This document shows, piece after piece, positions 1 to 6,725 of a stretch of DNA of 9,373 nucleotides (position 1 is its first letter; each line of letters begins with the position of its first letter). Source of the stretch: Ruminococcus sp. UBA3387 (GTDB lineage: Bacteria > Bacillota > Clostridia > Oscillospirales > Ruminococcaceae); assembly GCA_002358895.1 (NCBI GenBank), contig DEPR01000007.1, positions 26,142 to 35,514 on the forward strand. Direction: 5' to 3'. Both the position numbers and the translations under genes were made by a program. The notes under the pieces are model-generated. The model was given only the letters and a program-made list of their open reading frames with translations. It was not told the DNA's origin and searched no databases.

Positions 1-566
1 GGGAACATTTTTTCTGAAATATCAAGGTTACGCAGAACAGTTTTGATTACTCTCAGGGAATCATCGGTATCATAAATGGTGAATGACGGTGTGAAGCCGA
101 TATGCTCACATTCTCTGCGGAGAATTCTTACGCATACCGAGTGAAATGTTGCGGCAGTTATGCCACTTCCACTCTCACCAAGCAAACCTGCAATTCTTTC
201 TTTCAGCTCATTGGCTGCTTTGTTGGTAAAAGTAATAGCAAGTATGCTCCAGGGCTTCACACAATTATAGCCCACAATATCGGCAAGTTTTGATGAATCG
301 TCAGTTTTACCCTTTGCGTAGTCCTCAAGAAACTTTAGCTCATCAGCTGTATAATTACCGTAGCCATCCGGATTATTATAAGCATCTCCAAAATAAATCA
401 TATTAGCAATTCGGTTAATAAGCACAGTTGTTTTTCCACTTCCTGCACCTGCAAGAATCAGAAGTGGTCCGTTTATTTTAAATACAGCTTTTTTCTGATT
501 ATCATTCATTTTAGAAAAAAACTTTTCCAAAGCCTTGTTTTTCAGTGTATTATAATCTTTTGACAT
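1..566 (-). CDS. UvrD/PcrA-family ATP-dependent DNA helicase, N-terminal part (cut by window edge)
   Basis: Superfamily 1A 3'-5' DNA helicase, the type used in nucleotide excision repair and in clearing replication or transcription conflicts; cytosolic. The 188 visible codons read leftward from ATG 566-564 without a stop. They show a Q-motif region (Gln24), Walker A AGAGSGKT at residues 39-46, motif Ia (ILAITFTNKAANELKERI, about 108-125) and motif Ib (ATFHSVCVRILRR, about 139-151), which place it in domains 1A/1B. An ATG two codons upstream (572-570) is also in frame, but the GTGAGG Shine-Dalgarno at 580-575 lies 8 nt from the 566 ATG and only 2 nt from the other, so 566 is preferred. Oddity: about 47 residues separate the RIANMI segment from PWSILAITFT, where PcrA/UvrD have about 6. 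Helicase motifs II-VI lie outside the window, so PcrA versus UvrD versus a paralogue cannot be settled. It is transcribed divergently from the rnj operon. Confidence 0.95.
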   Translation of the reverse strand, partial: MSKDYNTLKNKALEKFFSKMNDNQKKAVFKINGPLLILAGAGSGKTTVLINRIANMIYFGDAYNNPDGYGNYTADELKFLEDYAKGKTDDSSKLADIVGYNCVKPWSILAITFTNKAANELKERIAGLLGESGSGITAATFHSVCVRILRRECEHIGFTPSFTIYDTDDSLRVIKTVLRNLDISEKMF

Positions 567-574
567 TTGCATTT

Positions 575-580
575 CCTCAC
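575..580 (-). promoter_or_regulatory. Ribosome binding site deciding the helicase start
   Basis: GTGAGG on the minus strand (580-575) is 8 nt from ATG 566-564 and only 2 nt from the alternative in-frame ATG 572-570. The spacing therefore selects the downstream start, and the protein begins MSKDYN. Confidence 0.65.
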
Positions 581-598
581 TTAACAGATAATATATTT

Positions 599-627
599 AT
601 TATAACATATTTTCATCAACTTGAAAA
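599..627 (-). promoter_or_regulatory. Extended -10 sigma-A promoter for the helicase gene
   Basis: On the minus strand a perfect TATAAT (604-599) is preceded by TGT (607-605), giving an extended -10 element. Seventeen nucleotides further upstream is a partial -35, TTTTCA (627-622). Transcription would start near 592, leaving an untranslated leader of about 25 nt before the ATG at 566. Seen by eye only; no transcript data. Confidence 0.7.
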
Positions 628-782
628 GGGCAATTTTTTAACATAACTAAGCTGAATAACTTTTCTTATAACTCCAATAATAGCAATAGCATAGAGAAAA
701 TATATTCACAGAGGTATGCTTTTACTTTAAAACAGATAAAATTATACGAAGTAAAAAGGGGGCTTTATTATGGGATATACAC
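628..782. other. AT-rich divergent intergenic region, no gene recognised
   Basis: The stretch between the two divergent promoters contains no plausible protein gene. The only structure seen is an 8-bp inverted repeat, TTTTACTT (720-727) and AAGTAAAA (749-756), separated by 21 nt. It could be an operator-like site or chance in AT-rich DNA. A 12-codon reading frame begins at 770 behind a purine-rich AAGGGGG, but it overlaps the rnj promoter and is not called as a gene. Confidence 0.5.
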
Positions 783-811
783 TTGACAATACGGAAAATA
801 AAGTGTAAAAT
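783..811 (+). promoter_or_regulatory. Near-consensus sigma-A promoter for the rnj operon
   Basis: A perfect -35 TTGACA (783-788) and -10 TAAAAT (806-811, five of six matches) are separated by the ideal 17 nt. Transcription is expected to start near 818. It points rightward, and the first credible start codon downstream is that of rnj at 1036, so the transcript would carry a leader of about 215 nt. This is the best promoter found in the window and could drive the whole plus-strand gene cluster. Confidence 0.8.
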
Positions 812-891
812 AAATATAGGTATTTTTGTTCGTTATTTTTACTGTTAAGTAACATTTTTATGGGGTATTTTATTTAACATTTATCTGTGCA

Positions 892-914
892 CGAAGCCCT
901 TTATTTTTGCTTCG
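892..914 (+). other. Leader hairpin 1
   Basis: CGAAGC (892-897) is perfectly complementary to GCTTCG (909-914) across an 11-nt AT-rich loop. This gives a 6-bp stem in the leader upstream of rnj. A G at 915 and no T tract follow, so it is not an intrinsic terminator. Confidence 0.45.
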
Positions 915-952
915 GATACCTCTGTTTTCAGCTACGTTAAATCGAAAATTTA

Positions 953-965
953 TGAGCTTTGCTCA
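953..965 (+). other. Leader hairpin 2, directly before the orphan Shine-Dalgarno
   Basis: TGAGC (953-957) pairs with GCTCA (961-965) around a TTT loop. The stem ends one nucleotide before the purine-rich block at 967-976. It is small, and functional significance is unproven. Confidence 0.35.
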
Positions 966-966
966 G

Positions 967-976
967 AAGGAAGGAG
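967..976 (+). promoter_or_regulatory. Strong Shine-Dalgarno-like sequence with no well-placed start codon
   Basis: AAGGAAGGAG is the best ribosome-binding sequence in the intergenic region. No ATG or GTG lies 5-12 nt downstream. The nearest candidate is a TTG at 990 (13 nt away) that would encode 20 codons ending at 1052, out of frame with and overlapping the rnj start. The rnj ATG is 59 nt away and has no Shine-Dalgarno of its own. It may be a regulatory entry site, part of an RNA structure, or fortuitous. Confidence 0.4.
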
Positions 977-991
977 TTATATAAACTACTT

Positions 992-1020
992 GCCTTTTGT
1001 TTGTGTTACAACAAAATGGC
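992..1020 (+). other. Leader hairpin 3, just upstream of the rnj start
   Basis: GCC TTTTGTT (992-1001) pairs with AACAAAA (1010-1016) and GGC (1018-1020), giving ten base pairs with one bulged T (1017) and an 8-nt loop. It lies between the orphan Shine-Dalgarno and the rnj ATG and ends 15 nt before that ATG. The position suits translational control, but the stem is AT-rich and the role is inferred. Confidence 0.45.
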
Positions 1021-1035
1021 TACGTTTAGATTTTT

Positions 1036-2856
1036 ATGAACACAAAAACTAATAATACACGAAATTCCAACAAAAAAATGACAAAAAGAAACTCAAAACA
1101 GACAGGTGCGTTGACTCTTGAACGCACAAAAAAAGATTTCAAACTTACTAAAACAAACAGAACTGCAAAAAACTCAAAAAATAATACACCACAAAGAAAG
1201 ACACCTGTAAAGATTATACCTTTGGGGGGTCTGAACGAAATCGGTAAGAACTTTACTTGCATTGAATGTTGCAACGATTTGTTTATCATCGACTGTGGGC
1301 TCGCATTCCCTGACAGTGAAATGCTTGGTGTTGACATTGTAATCCCCGATTTCACTTACATTGAACAGAATATCAACAAGCTGAGAGGCGTTGTTTTAAC
1401 TCACGGCCACGAGGACCATATCGGTGGACTTCCCTATTTTCTCAAGAAGTTTAACACACCCGTATACGGCACAAGACTGACACTTGGACTTCTTGAGGGA
1501 AAACTCAAGGAACACGGACTTCTCGGAAATGTAAAGCTTAATGTAGTTACTCCAAGGCAGACAGTAAAGCTTGGCTGTATGGCAGTTGAATTTATCCGTG
1601 TAAACCACTCTATTCCTGACGCAGTAGGTCTTGCTGTTCACACTCCAGCAGGTGTTATTATTCACACGGGAGATTTCAAAGTAGACTATACACCTATTGA
1701 AGGTGGAATTATCGACCTTGCAAGATTTGCTGAACTTGGTAACAAGGGTGTTCTTGCACTTATGTCAGATTCCACAAACTCGGAACGCCCCGGATTTACA
1801 GTAACCGAGCGTAAGGTAGGCGAAAGCTTTGAAAAGCTTTTCTCTATGGCTGAGGGCAAACGTATAATTATTGCAACATTTGCTTCTAACATTCACCGCA
1901 TTCAGCAGATTGTCAACAACGCTGTAAAGAGTGGCAGAAAAGTTGCTGTATCAGGCAGAAGTATGGTGAATGTAATCGGCAAGGGTATTGAACTTGGGTA
2001 TCTGAAGATACCTGATGGTATTCTTGTAGATATTGATATGATTTCAAGATATCCTGCTGAACAGATGTGTATTGTAACAACAGGAAGTCAGGGTGAACCT
2101 ATGTCTGCTCTTACTCGTATGGCTATGAGTGAGCACAGAAACGTAAAAATCACACCTCAGGACTTTATTATTATTTCAGCTACACCAATCCCGGGTAATG
2201 AGAAATTCGTTACACGAGTTGTAAATGAGCTTCTGAAGCTGAACGCTGAAGTAGTATATGAGGCAATGTATGATGTTCACGTTTCAGGACACGCTTGTCA
2301 GGAAGAACAAAAGCTTATTCTTTCACTTACAAAGCCTAAGTTTTTTATTCCTGTTCACGGTGAATACAAGCACCTTATCAAGCACGCTTCCCTTGCAAAG
2401 GCAGTAGGCATTGACGAAAAGAATATTATTATCGGTGAAATCGGTAACGTTATTGAAACTGACGGCGTTGATATGAAAATATCAGGTCAGGTCCCTGCAG
2501 GCAAGGTGCTTGTTGACGGGCTTGGCGTAGGCGACGTTGGTGCTATTGTACTCCGAGACAGAAAGCATCTTGCACAGGACGGTATCATCATTGCCGTTGC
2601 AACTATAGACAGAATTGCAGGCGAAATTCTCTCAGGTCCTGATATTGTATCCCGAGGTTTTGTATATGTCCGTGAAAGCGAGGAACTGATTGAGGAAGCA
2701 AGACGTATTCTGACAGAATCGCTTCAGGACAGCCTTGACCACGACATAAGAGAATGGAATGTAATAAAGAACAAAATGAAAGACAAATTATCTGACTATA
2801 TTTACCTTAAAACAAAGAGAAGTCCGATGATTCTCCCGATTATTATGGAAATTTAA
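1036..2856 (+). CDS. rnj: Ribonuclease J
   Basis: Metallo-beta-lactamase/beta-CASP ribonuclease with 5'-3' exonuclease and endonuclease activity, central to mRNA decay and rRNA maturation in Gram-positive bacteria; cytosolic, degradosome-associated. It is 606 aa. Residues 1-55 are a Lys/Asn/Thr-rich extension with 17 basic and two acidic residues. The core begins at TPVKIIPLGGLNEIGKN (from 56) and is about 550 aa, matching RNase J1 in length. Metal ligands are visible: HGHEDH at 123-128, His191, the HTGDFK motif (His210, Asp213), and His441 in PVHGEYKHL. The beta-CASP region carries SDSTNSERPG near 244-253, and a C-terminal domain follows from about 490. An in-frame TAG at 1027-1029 excludes starts further upstream. 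ATG 1036 is chosen although it has no Shine-Dalgarno; ATG 1078 (Met15) is the alternative and also lacks one. First gene of the plus-strand cluster. J1 versus J2 type cannot be assigned here. Confidence 0.96.
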   Translation: MNTKTNNTRNSNKKMTKRNSKQTGALTLERTKKDFKLTKTNRTAKNSKNNTPQRKTPVKIIPLGGLNEIGKNFTCIECCNDLFIIDCGLAFPDSEMLGVDIVIPDFTYIEQNINKLRGVVLTHGHEDHIGGLPYFLKKFNTPVYGTRLTLGLLEGKLKEHGLLGNVKLNVVTPRQTVKLGCMAVEFIRVNHSIPDAVGLAVHTPAGVIIHTGDFKVDYTPIEGGIIDLARFAELGNKGVLALMSDSTNSERPGFTVTERKVGESFEKLFSMAEGKRIIIATFASNIHRIQQIVNNAVKSGRKVAVSGRSMVNVIGKGIELGYLKIPDGILVDIDMISRYPAEQMCIVTTGSQGEPMSALTRMAMSEHRNVKITPQDFIIISATPIPGNEKFVTRVVNELLKLNAEVVYEAMYDVHVSGHACQEEQKLILSLTKPKFFIPVHGEYKHLIKHASLAKAVGIDEKNIIIGEIGNVIETDGVDMKISGQVPAGKVLVDGLGVGDVGAIVLRDRKHLAQDGIIIAVATIDRIAGEILSGPDIVSRGFVYVRESEELIEEARRILTESLQDSLDHDIREWNVIKNKMKDKLSDYIYLKTKRSPMILPIIMEI

Positions 2857-2876
2857 TGTGCTTTTATTGTCTGGAG

Positions 2877-2899
2877 GGTATCAGATTTTATTTGATACC
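2877..2899 (+). other. Intergenic hairpin between rnj and gdpP
   Basis: GGTATCA (2877-2883) and TGATACC (2893-2899) are perfect complements across a 9-nt loop, 20 nt after the rnj stop and 25 nt before the gdpP start. No T tract follows, so a rho-independent terminator is unlikely. It could be a processing or stabilising hairpin that separates the rnj and gdpP segments of a shared transcript. Confidence 0.5.
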
Positions 2900-2924
2900 T
2901 GACATTCAATAGAAAGGATTTAAA

Positions 2925-4898
2925 ATGAAACAGCAAAACATTTTTAATATAGCTCTCAAGGCTACAACTTTAGTTATACTGTTAACTGCCATTATAGCAT
3001 CAGTTACGGTATACAACACACCAATGAAAGAATCTGTGGGACGTGTGTTGCTTTTTGTTTCTGTTATTTCTGGTGTGCTTCTTATTATGGAAGCTTTTCT
3101 GTTCGGCAACAGGACACGAAAAGCTATTGCAAAAATGTCTACTCAGTTATCAAAGACAGAAAGAGATTCTTTGCTCCACTTCCCTGCACCTGTGATAATT
3201 ATTGACGAGGATAATACTATCGTCTGGTATAACAAGCTTTTCGGTATTCAGGTTTACTCTGAAGATGAAGCATATGGCGTAGATATTGCTGACATTGTAA
3301 ACATTGATATGGACAAGATTTTTACACCTGAAGGTGATCTTGTATGCATTGACAAGAAGTTTTACAGAGCAAAAGCCATACATAACAACTCTGTAAGCCC
3401 TTTGACTATGGTTTATTTTGATGATTGTACTGACTTTGTTGAGCTTGATTATGAATGCAGACAATCCCACAAATCTGTTATGATTATTCTCATTGACAAC
3501 TACGAAGATGTGTTGTCAAATCTGCGTGAGAGCGAAAAGGCTCACGCACTTGTAGAGATTGAAAAGCTGATAGAAGACCTGATTGACGGTACTAACGGCG
3601 TTTCAAAACGAATGAGCAACGATAGATTCTGGATAGTCCTCGAAGAAAGAGATTTATCAAAAATTATAGAAAGTCGTTTTAAAATCCTGGCTGATGCAAG
3701 AAAGATTTCGGTTGGTGAAAAGAAAAACGTTACGCTTTCTATTGGTGTAGGATATAACAGCAGCAATCTTGCTGAATCAGAGGCTTTTGCAAAACAGGCT
3801 CTGGAAATGTGTCTTGGCAGAGGTGGCGATCAGGCTGCAGTAAAGACAGAAAACGGTTATCAGTTCTTCGGTGGCGTTTCTAACGGTGTTGAAAAACACA
3901 CCAAGGTTAAGACAAGAATGATTGCAAATGCTTTGCTTGAACTTGTAAACACCCACGAGAACGTGCTTATTATGGGACACCGATTCGGCGACCTTGACAG
4001 TGTGGGTGCTGCCACAGGTTTATGCTGTGCACTTAAAAAGTTAGGTAAAGATGCATCGGTTGTGGTAAACCTTGAAAACAATCTTGCTAAGGCACTTATA
4101 AAATACGTTTCAGACCACGATATAAGTAATTATTATATCGCACCTGAAAATGCAATGAACAAGCTTGATGACAACACACTTGTAATTGTTGTTGACACGC
4201 ATAATCCTGATCTGGTAGAGTCAAAAGAAATCCTCGAACGCTCTAAAAATACTGTTGTAATTGACCACCACAGGCTTATGGTTAAGTCTATCGAGGATTC
4301 TGTGCTGTTCTATCACGAACCGATTGCATCATCAGCAAGTGAAATGGTTGCCGAAATCATTGAATACTTCGGCGAAAAGGCAAAAATTCCATCACCTGTT
4401 GCAGAGGCGTTACTCGCAGGTATTATGCTTGACACAAAGAATTTTGTACTTAGAACGGGTGTACGAACATTTGAAGCCGCTGCATTCCTGAGAAAAATGG
4501 GAGCTGACACAGTAGCCGTTAAGATGATGTTCTCAAACTCCATTGAAACATATCAGCAGAGAGCAAACCTTATTAATTCTGCAAAGATATATCATAAATG
4601 TGCAATTACCTGCACAAATGAACATTTCAGCGATTTAAGAATTGCTGCATCACAGGCTGCAGATGAGCTTTTGGGCATTTCAGGTGTCAACGCTTCATTT
4701 GTTTTATATGAAAATGACGGCATTGTCAACATTTCAGCCCGCAGTCTTGGCGTATACAACGTGCAGGTTATTATGGAAAGCCTCGGTGGTGGCGGACATC
4801 TTACAATGGCAGCTACTCAGCTTAAAACCGACCTTAAAACTGCTCAATTCAGACTGAAAGAAGCTATTGACGAATATATAATCAACTATGTAAAATAA
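2925..4898 (+). CDS. gdpP: Cyclic-di-AMP phosphodiesterase GdpP (membrane-bound DHH/DHHA1 protein)
   Basis: Hydrolyses the second messenger c-di-AMP to pApA, affecting cell-wall, potassium and stress homeostasis; anchored in the cytoplasmic membrane. It is 657 aa, against about 659 in Bacillus. Domains in order: two membrane helices (about 13-30 and 41-60), a PAS-like sensor domain (about 83-170), a degenerate GGDEF domain (about 183-310) ending in the family-typical [10 protein letters not shown] (298-307), then DHH and DHHA1 domains. Catalytic metal-site residues are present: GHRFGDLD (351-358, with His352, Asp356, Asp358), Asp424 in [11 protein letters not shown] at 447-449, and GGGGH with His625 in DHHA1. 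The catalytic site looks intact. Shine-Dalgarno AAAGGA (2913-2918) lies 6 nt before the ATG. In Bacillus the DHH activity is inhibited by ppGpp and the PAS domain binds haem; neither can be read from this sequence. The following gene order gdpP-rplI-dnaB is typical of Firmicutes. Confidence 0.96.
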   Translation: MKQQNIFNIALKATTLVILLTAIIASVTVYNTPMKESVGRVLLFVSVISGVLLIMEAFLFGNRTRKAIAKMSTQLSKTERDSLLHFPAPVIIIDEDNTIVWYNKLFGIQVYSEDEAYGVDIADIVNIDMDKIFTPEGDLVCIDKKFYRAKAIHNNSVSPLTMVYFDDCTDFVELDYECRQSHKSVMIILIDNYEDVLSNLRESEKAHALVEIEKLIEDLIDGTNGVSKRMSNDRFWIVLEERDLSKIIESRFKILADARKISVGEKKNVTLSIGVGYNSSNLAESEAFAKQALEMCLGRGGDQAAVKTENGYQFFGGVSNGVEKHTKVKTRMIANALLELVNTHENVLIMGHRFGDLDSVGAATGLCCALKKLGKDASVVVNLENNLAKALIKYVSDHDISNYYIAPENAMNKLDDNTLVIVVDTHNPDLVESKEILERSKNTVVIDHHRLMVKSIEDSVLFYHEPIASSASEMVAEIIEYFGEKAKIPSPVAEALLAGIMLDTKNFVLRTGVRTFEAAAFLRKMGADTVAVKMMFSNSIETYQQRANLINSAKIYHKCAITCTNEHFSDLRIAASQAADELLGISGVNASFVLYENDGIVNISARSLGVYNVQVIMESLGGGGHLTMAATQLKTDLKTAQFRLKEAIDEYIINYVK

Positions 4899-4918
4899 AG
4901 ACGAAAGGACGTATTGCT

Positions 4919-5365
4919 ATGAAAGTAATTCTATTAAAAGACGTAAAAGGCTCAGGTAAGGCAGGAGATACACTTAATGTTGCTGACGGATATGCAAGAA
5001 ACTTTTTGATTGCCAAAGGCTTTGCTATTGAAGCTACTGCTAAAAACCTCAATGACCTTGCAGGAAAAAAAGCTTCTGCACAGCACAAGCTTGATGTTGA
5101 AAAGGCTGATAACGAGAAGATTGCAGCTGCACTTGAAGGCAAGGAAATTGTCATTAAGGCTAAAGCAGGACAAGGTGGAAAGCTGTTTGGTGCAGTTAAG
5201 TCATCAGACATTGCTGAAGCAATCAAAGCTCAGTATTCACAGGACGTGGATAAAAAGAAAATCAATCTTAACAGCGATATAAAAAGCTACGGCGATTTTT
5301 CTGCTGTAATCAAAATGACACAGGGCGTATCCTGCACAGTAAAAGTTAAGGTAGTTGAAGAATAA
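4919..5365 (+). CDS. rplI: 50S ribosomal protein bL9
   Basis: Large-subunit protein that binds 23S rRNA near the L1 stalk and helps maintain reading frame and translational fidelity. It is 148 aa, the normal family length. The N-terminal rRNA-binding domain has the signature [19 protein letters not shown] at about residues 13-31. A Lys/Ala-rich connecting helix follows (about 41-75), then the C-terminal domain with [17 protein letters not shown] (about 86-102). Shine-Dalgarno AAAGGA (4904-4909) lies 9 nt before the ATG. It starts 20 nt after gdpP, and its stop codon overlaps the start of dnaB by one nucleotide (TAATG), which points to translational coupling. Confidence 0.97.
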   Translation: MKVILLKDVKGSGKAGDTLNVADGYARNFLIAKGFAIEATAKNLNDLAGKKASAQHKLDVEKADNEKIAAALEGKEIVIKAKAGQGGKLFGAVKSSDIAEAIKAQYSQDVDKKKINLNSDIKSYGDFSAVIKMTQGVSCTVKVKVVEE

Positions 5366-6723
5366 TGGCTATTAATGAAAACAGTGGTCTGAAGCCCAGC
5401 GATATTTTAGGACGTGAGCTTCCCTATTCTCTTGAAGCAGAACAGGCTGTTTTAGGTGGAATTCTCATTGAACCTACTATTCTGCCAAAGGTTATTGAAA
5501 AGCTGAAGCCCGAAAGCTTTTACCGTCCACAACATCAGCAACTTTTCTCAATTATGATGAGAATGTTCACAAATGCTAAGACAGAGGATATTATTACAGT
5601 TATCAACGAAGCTGTTGCGATGGGCGTTTTTGAAACTTCAGCAATGGCGAAAACTTATTTGTCAGGAGTTATGGAAAGCGTTCCATCAACTGCAAATATT
5701 GAAAGCTACTGTGATATTATCAAAGAGAAAGCCCAGATTCGTTCACTTATAAATATCGCTAATGATATTATTGAAACTGCTAACGAAGGTGCTGTTGACT
5801 CACAGACAATGCTTGACAGTGCCGAGCAGAAGATTTATGACATCAGACAGGGTGAAGTTCAGGGGCTTACCAGAATTGACAGCGTAATTATTGATACATA
5901 TACACATTTGCAGGAGCTTAATGGGCCTGATGCGGAAGCTCACCTTGGCACAAAAACAGGTTTTGCACAGCTTGATGCAGTTACTACAGGTCTTAACAAA
6001 TCTGACCTGATTATTCTTGCTGCCCGACCTGCAATGGGTAAGTCTGCTCTTGCATTGAATATTGCAGTTAATTCCTGCAAAAACTCAATGAAAGATGTTG
6101 TTATCTTTTCTCTCGAAATGGGCAAGGAACAGCTTGTTACACGTATGCTTTCATCAGAGGCACTTGTAAACAACACAAGCCTGCGTACAGGTAAATTATC
6201 AACAGATGACTGGACAAAGCTTGCTGCAGGTACAGAATCACTCCAGAGACTTCCCATCTATATGGACGACGGAGCAGGAATTAACGTTCCACAGATGAAG
6301 GCAAAGCTCAGACGTATGAAAAACTTAGGGCTTGTTATCATCGACTACTTACAGCTTATGTCATCTCCTAACAAGCATTCAAGCCGTGTAACTGAAGTAT
6401 CTGAAATCACAAGACAGCTTAAACTTATGGCTAAGGAGCTTAATGTACCTGTAATTGCACTTTCACAGCTTTCCCGTAGTTCTGAAAAACGTGAGGACAA
6501 GCGTCCTATGCTATCTGACCTTCGTGAATCCGGTTCTATTGAACAGGACGCAGACATTATCCTGTTTTTACACCGTGATGCATACTACAATAAAGAAACC
6601 GCCGACCAGACGGTGGCTGAATGTATTGTTGCAAAAAACCGCCACGGCTCAACAGGTACTGTAAATCTTGCTTGGATTGGTGAATACACATTATTCAGAA
6701 GTCTTGATATAAGAAGAGAGTAA
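5365..6723 (+). CDS. dnaB: Replicative DNA helicase (DnaB type, called DnaC in Bacillus)
   Basis: Hexameric 5'-3' helicase that unwinds DNA at the replication fork and contacts primase. It is 452 aa, full length for the family. The N-terminal all-helical domain starts with LPYSLEAEQAVLGGIL (about 19-34) and extends to about 115. The RecA-like ATPase domain begins near 190, with Walker A RPAMGKSALALN (Lys226) and Walker B LVIIDYLQLM (Asp327). QLSRSSEKR and the DLRESGSIEQDADIILFLHR motif lie further on. No intein or insertion is seen at the Walker A or other sites that often carry them. The ATG overlaps the rplI stop (TAATG), and only a weak purine stretch precedes it, so translation is probably coupled to rplI. 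It ends 2 nt before tilS. Confidence 0.97.
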   Translation: MAINENSGLKPSDILGRELPYSLEAEQAVLGGILIEPTILPKVIEKLKPESFYRPQHQQLFSIMMRMFTNAKTEDIITVINEAVAMGVFETSAMAKTYLSGVMESVPSTANIESYCDIIKEKAQIRSLINIANDIIETANEGAVDSQTMLDSAEQKIYDIRQGEVQGLTRIDSVIIDTYTHLQELNGPDAEAHLGTKTGFAQLDAVTTGLNKSDLIILAARPAMGKSALALNIAVNSCKNSMKDVVIFSLEMGKEQLVTRMLSSEALVNNTSLRTGKLSTDDWTKLAAGTESLQRLPIYMDDGAGINVPQMKAKLRRMKNLGLVIIDYLQLMSSPNKHSSRVTEVSEITRQLKLMAKELNVPVIALSQLSRSSEKREDKRPMLSDLRESGSIEQDADIILFLHRDAYYNKETADQTVAECIVAKNRHGSTGTVNLAWIGEYTLFRSLDIRRE

Positions 6724-6725
6724 TT

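Larger units (their letters stand above)
818..1035 (+). promoter_or_regulatory. Long, potentially structured 5' leader of rnj
   Basis: The predicted transcript between the promoter and rnj is unusually long and holds three possible hairpins (892-914, 953-965, 992-1020) around a purine-rich Shine-Dalgarno-like block at 967-976. I recognise no known riboswitch, T-box or ribosomal-protein leader in it. The last hairpin is AT-rich and is not followed by an uninterrupted U tract, so it is not a convincing terminator. Autoregulation through a long leader is known for the endonuclease RNase E in Escherichia coli. Similar control here is only an inference. Confidence 0.45.

Noticed and set aside
102..293. 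63-codon plus-strand frame near the left edge
   Set aside because: It lies entirely opposite the helicase gene, whose motifs Ia and Ib are encoded on the other strand here.
770..808. 12-codon reading frame (MGYTLDNTENKV) behind AAGGGGG
   Set aside because: It contains the -35 and most of the -10 of the best promoter in the region, so it would not be on that transcript. No clear promoter lies upstream of it, and it is too short to support from sequence alone.
952..984. 10-codon reading frame (MSFAQKEGVI) in the rnj leader
   Set aside because: It has no Shine-Dalgarno before its ATG and no amino-acid bias typical of an attenuator peptide. Its 3' half is the purine-rich ribosome-site-like block itself.
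992..1035. Rho-independent terminator or attenuator before rnj
   Set aside because: The stem at 992-1020 is AT-rich, and the bases after it (TACGTTTAGATTTTT) do not form an immediate U tract.
1026..1355. 109-codon minus-strand reading frame opposite the start of rnj
   Set aside because: It is the complement of the RNase J coding sequence. Its Phe/Val/Leu-rich composition mirrors the Lys/Asn-rich sense strand, and it shows no ribosome site or family match.
2867..2895. Possible promoter for gdpP (TTGTCT with a TATTTG-like -10)
   Set aside because: The -10 match is poor and it overlaps the hairpin at 2877-2899. The evidence is not enough to call it.
4882..5226. 114-codon minus-strand frame opposite rplI
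   Set aside because: It is antisense to a clear bL9 gene. Its Ala/Ser-rich composition is a shadow of the sense codons, and it has no recognisable domain.
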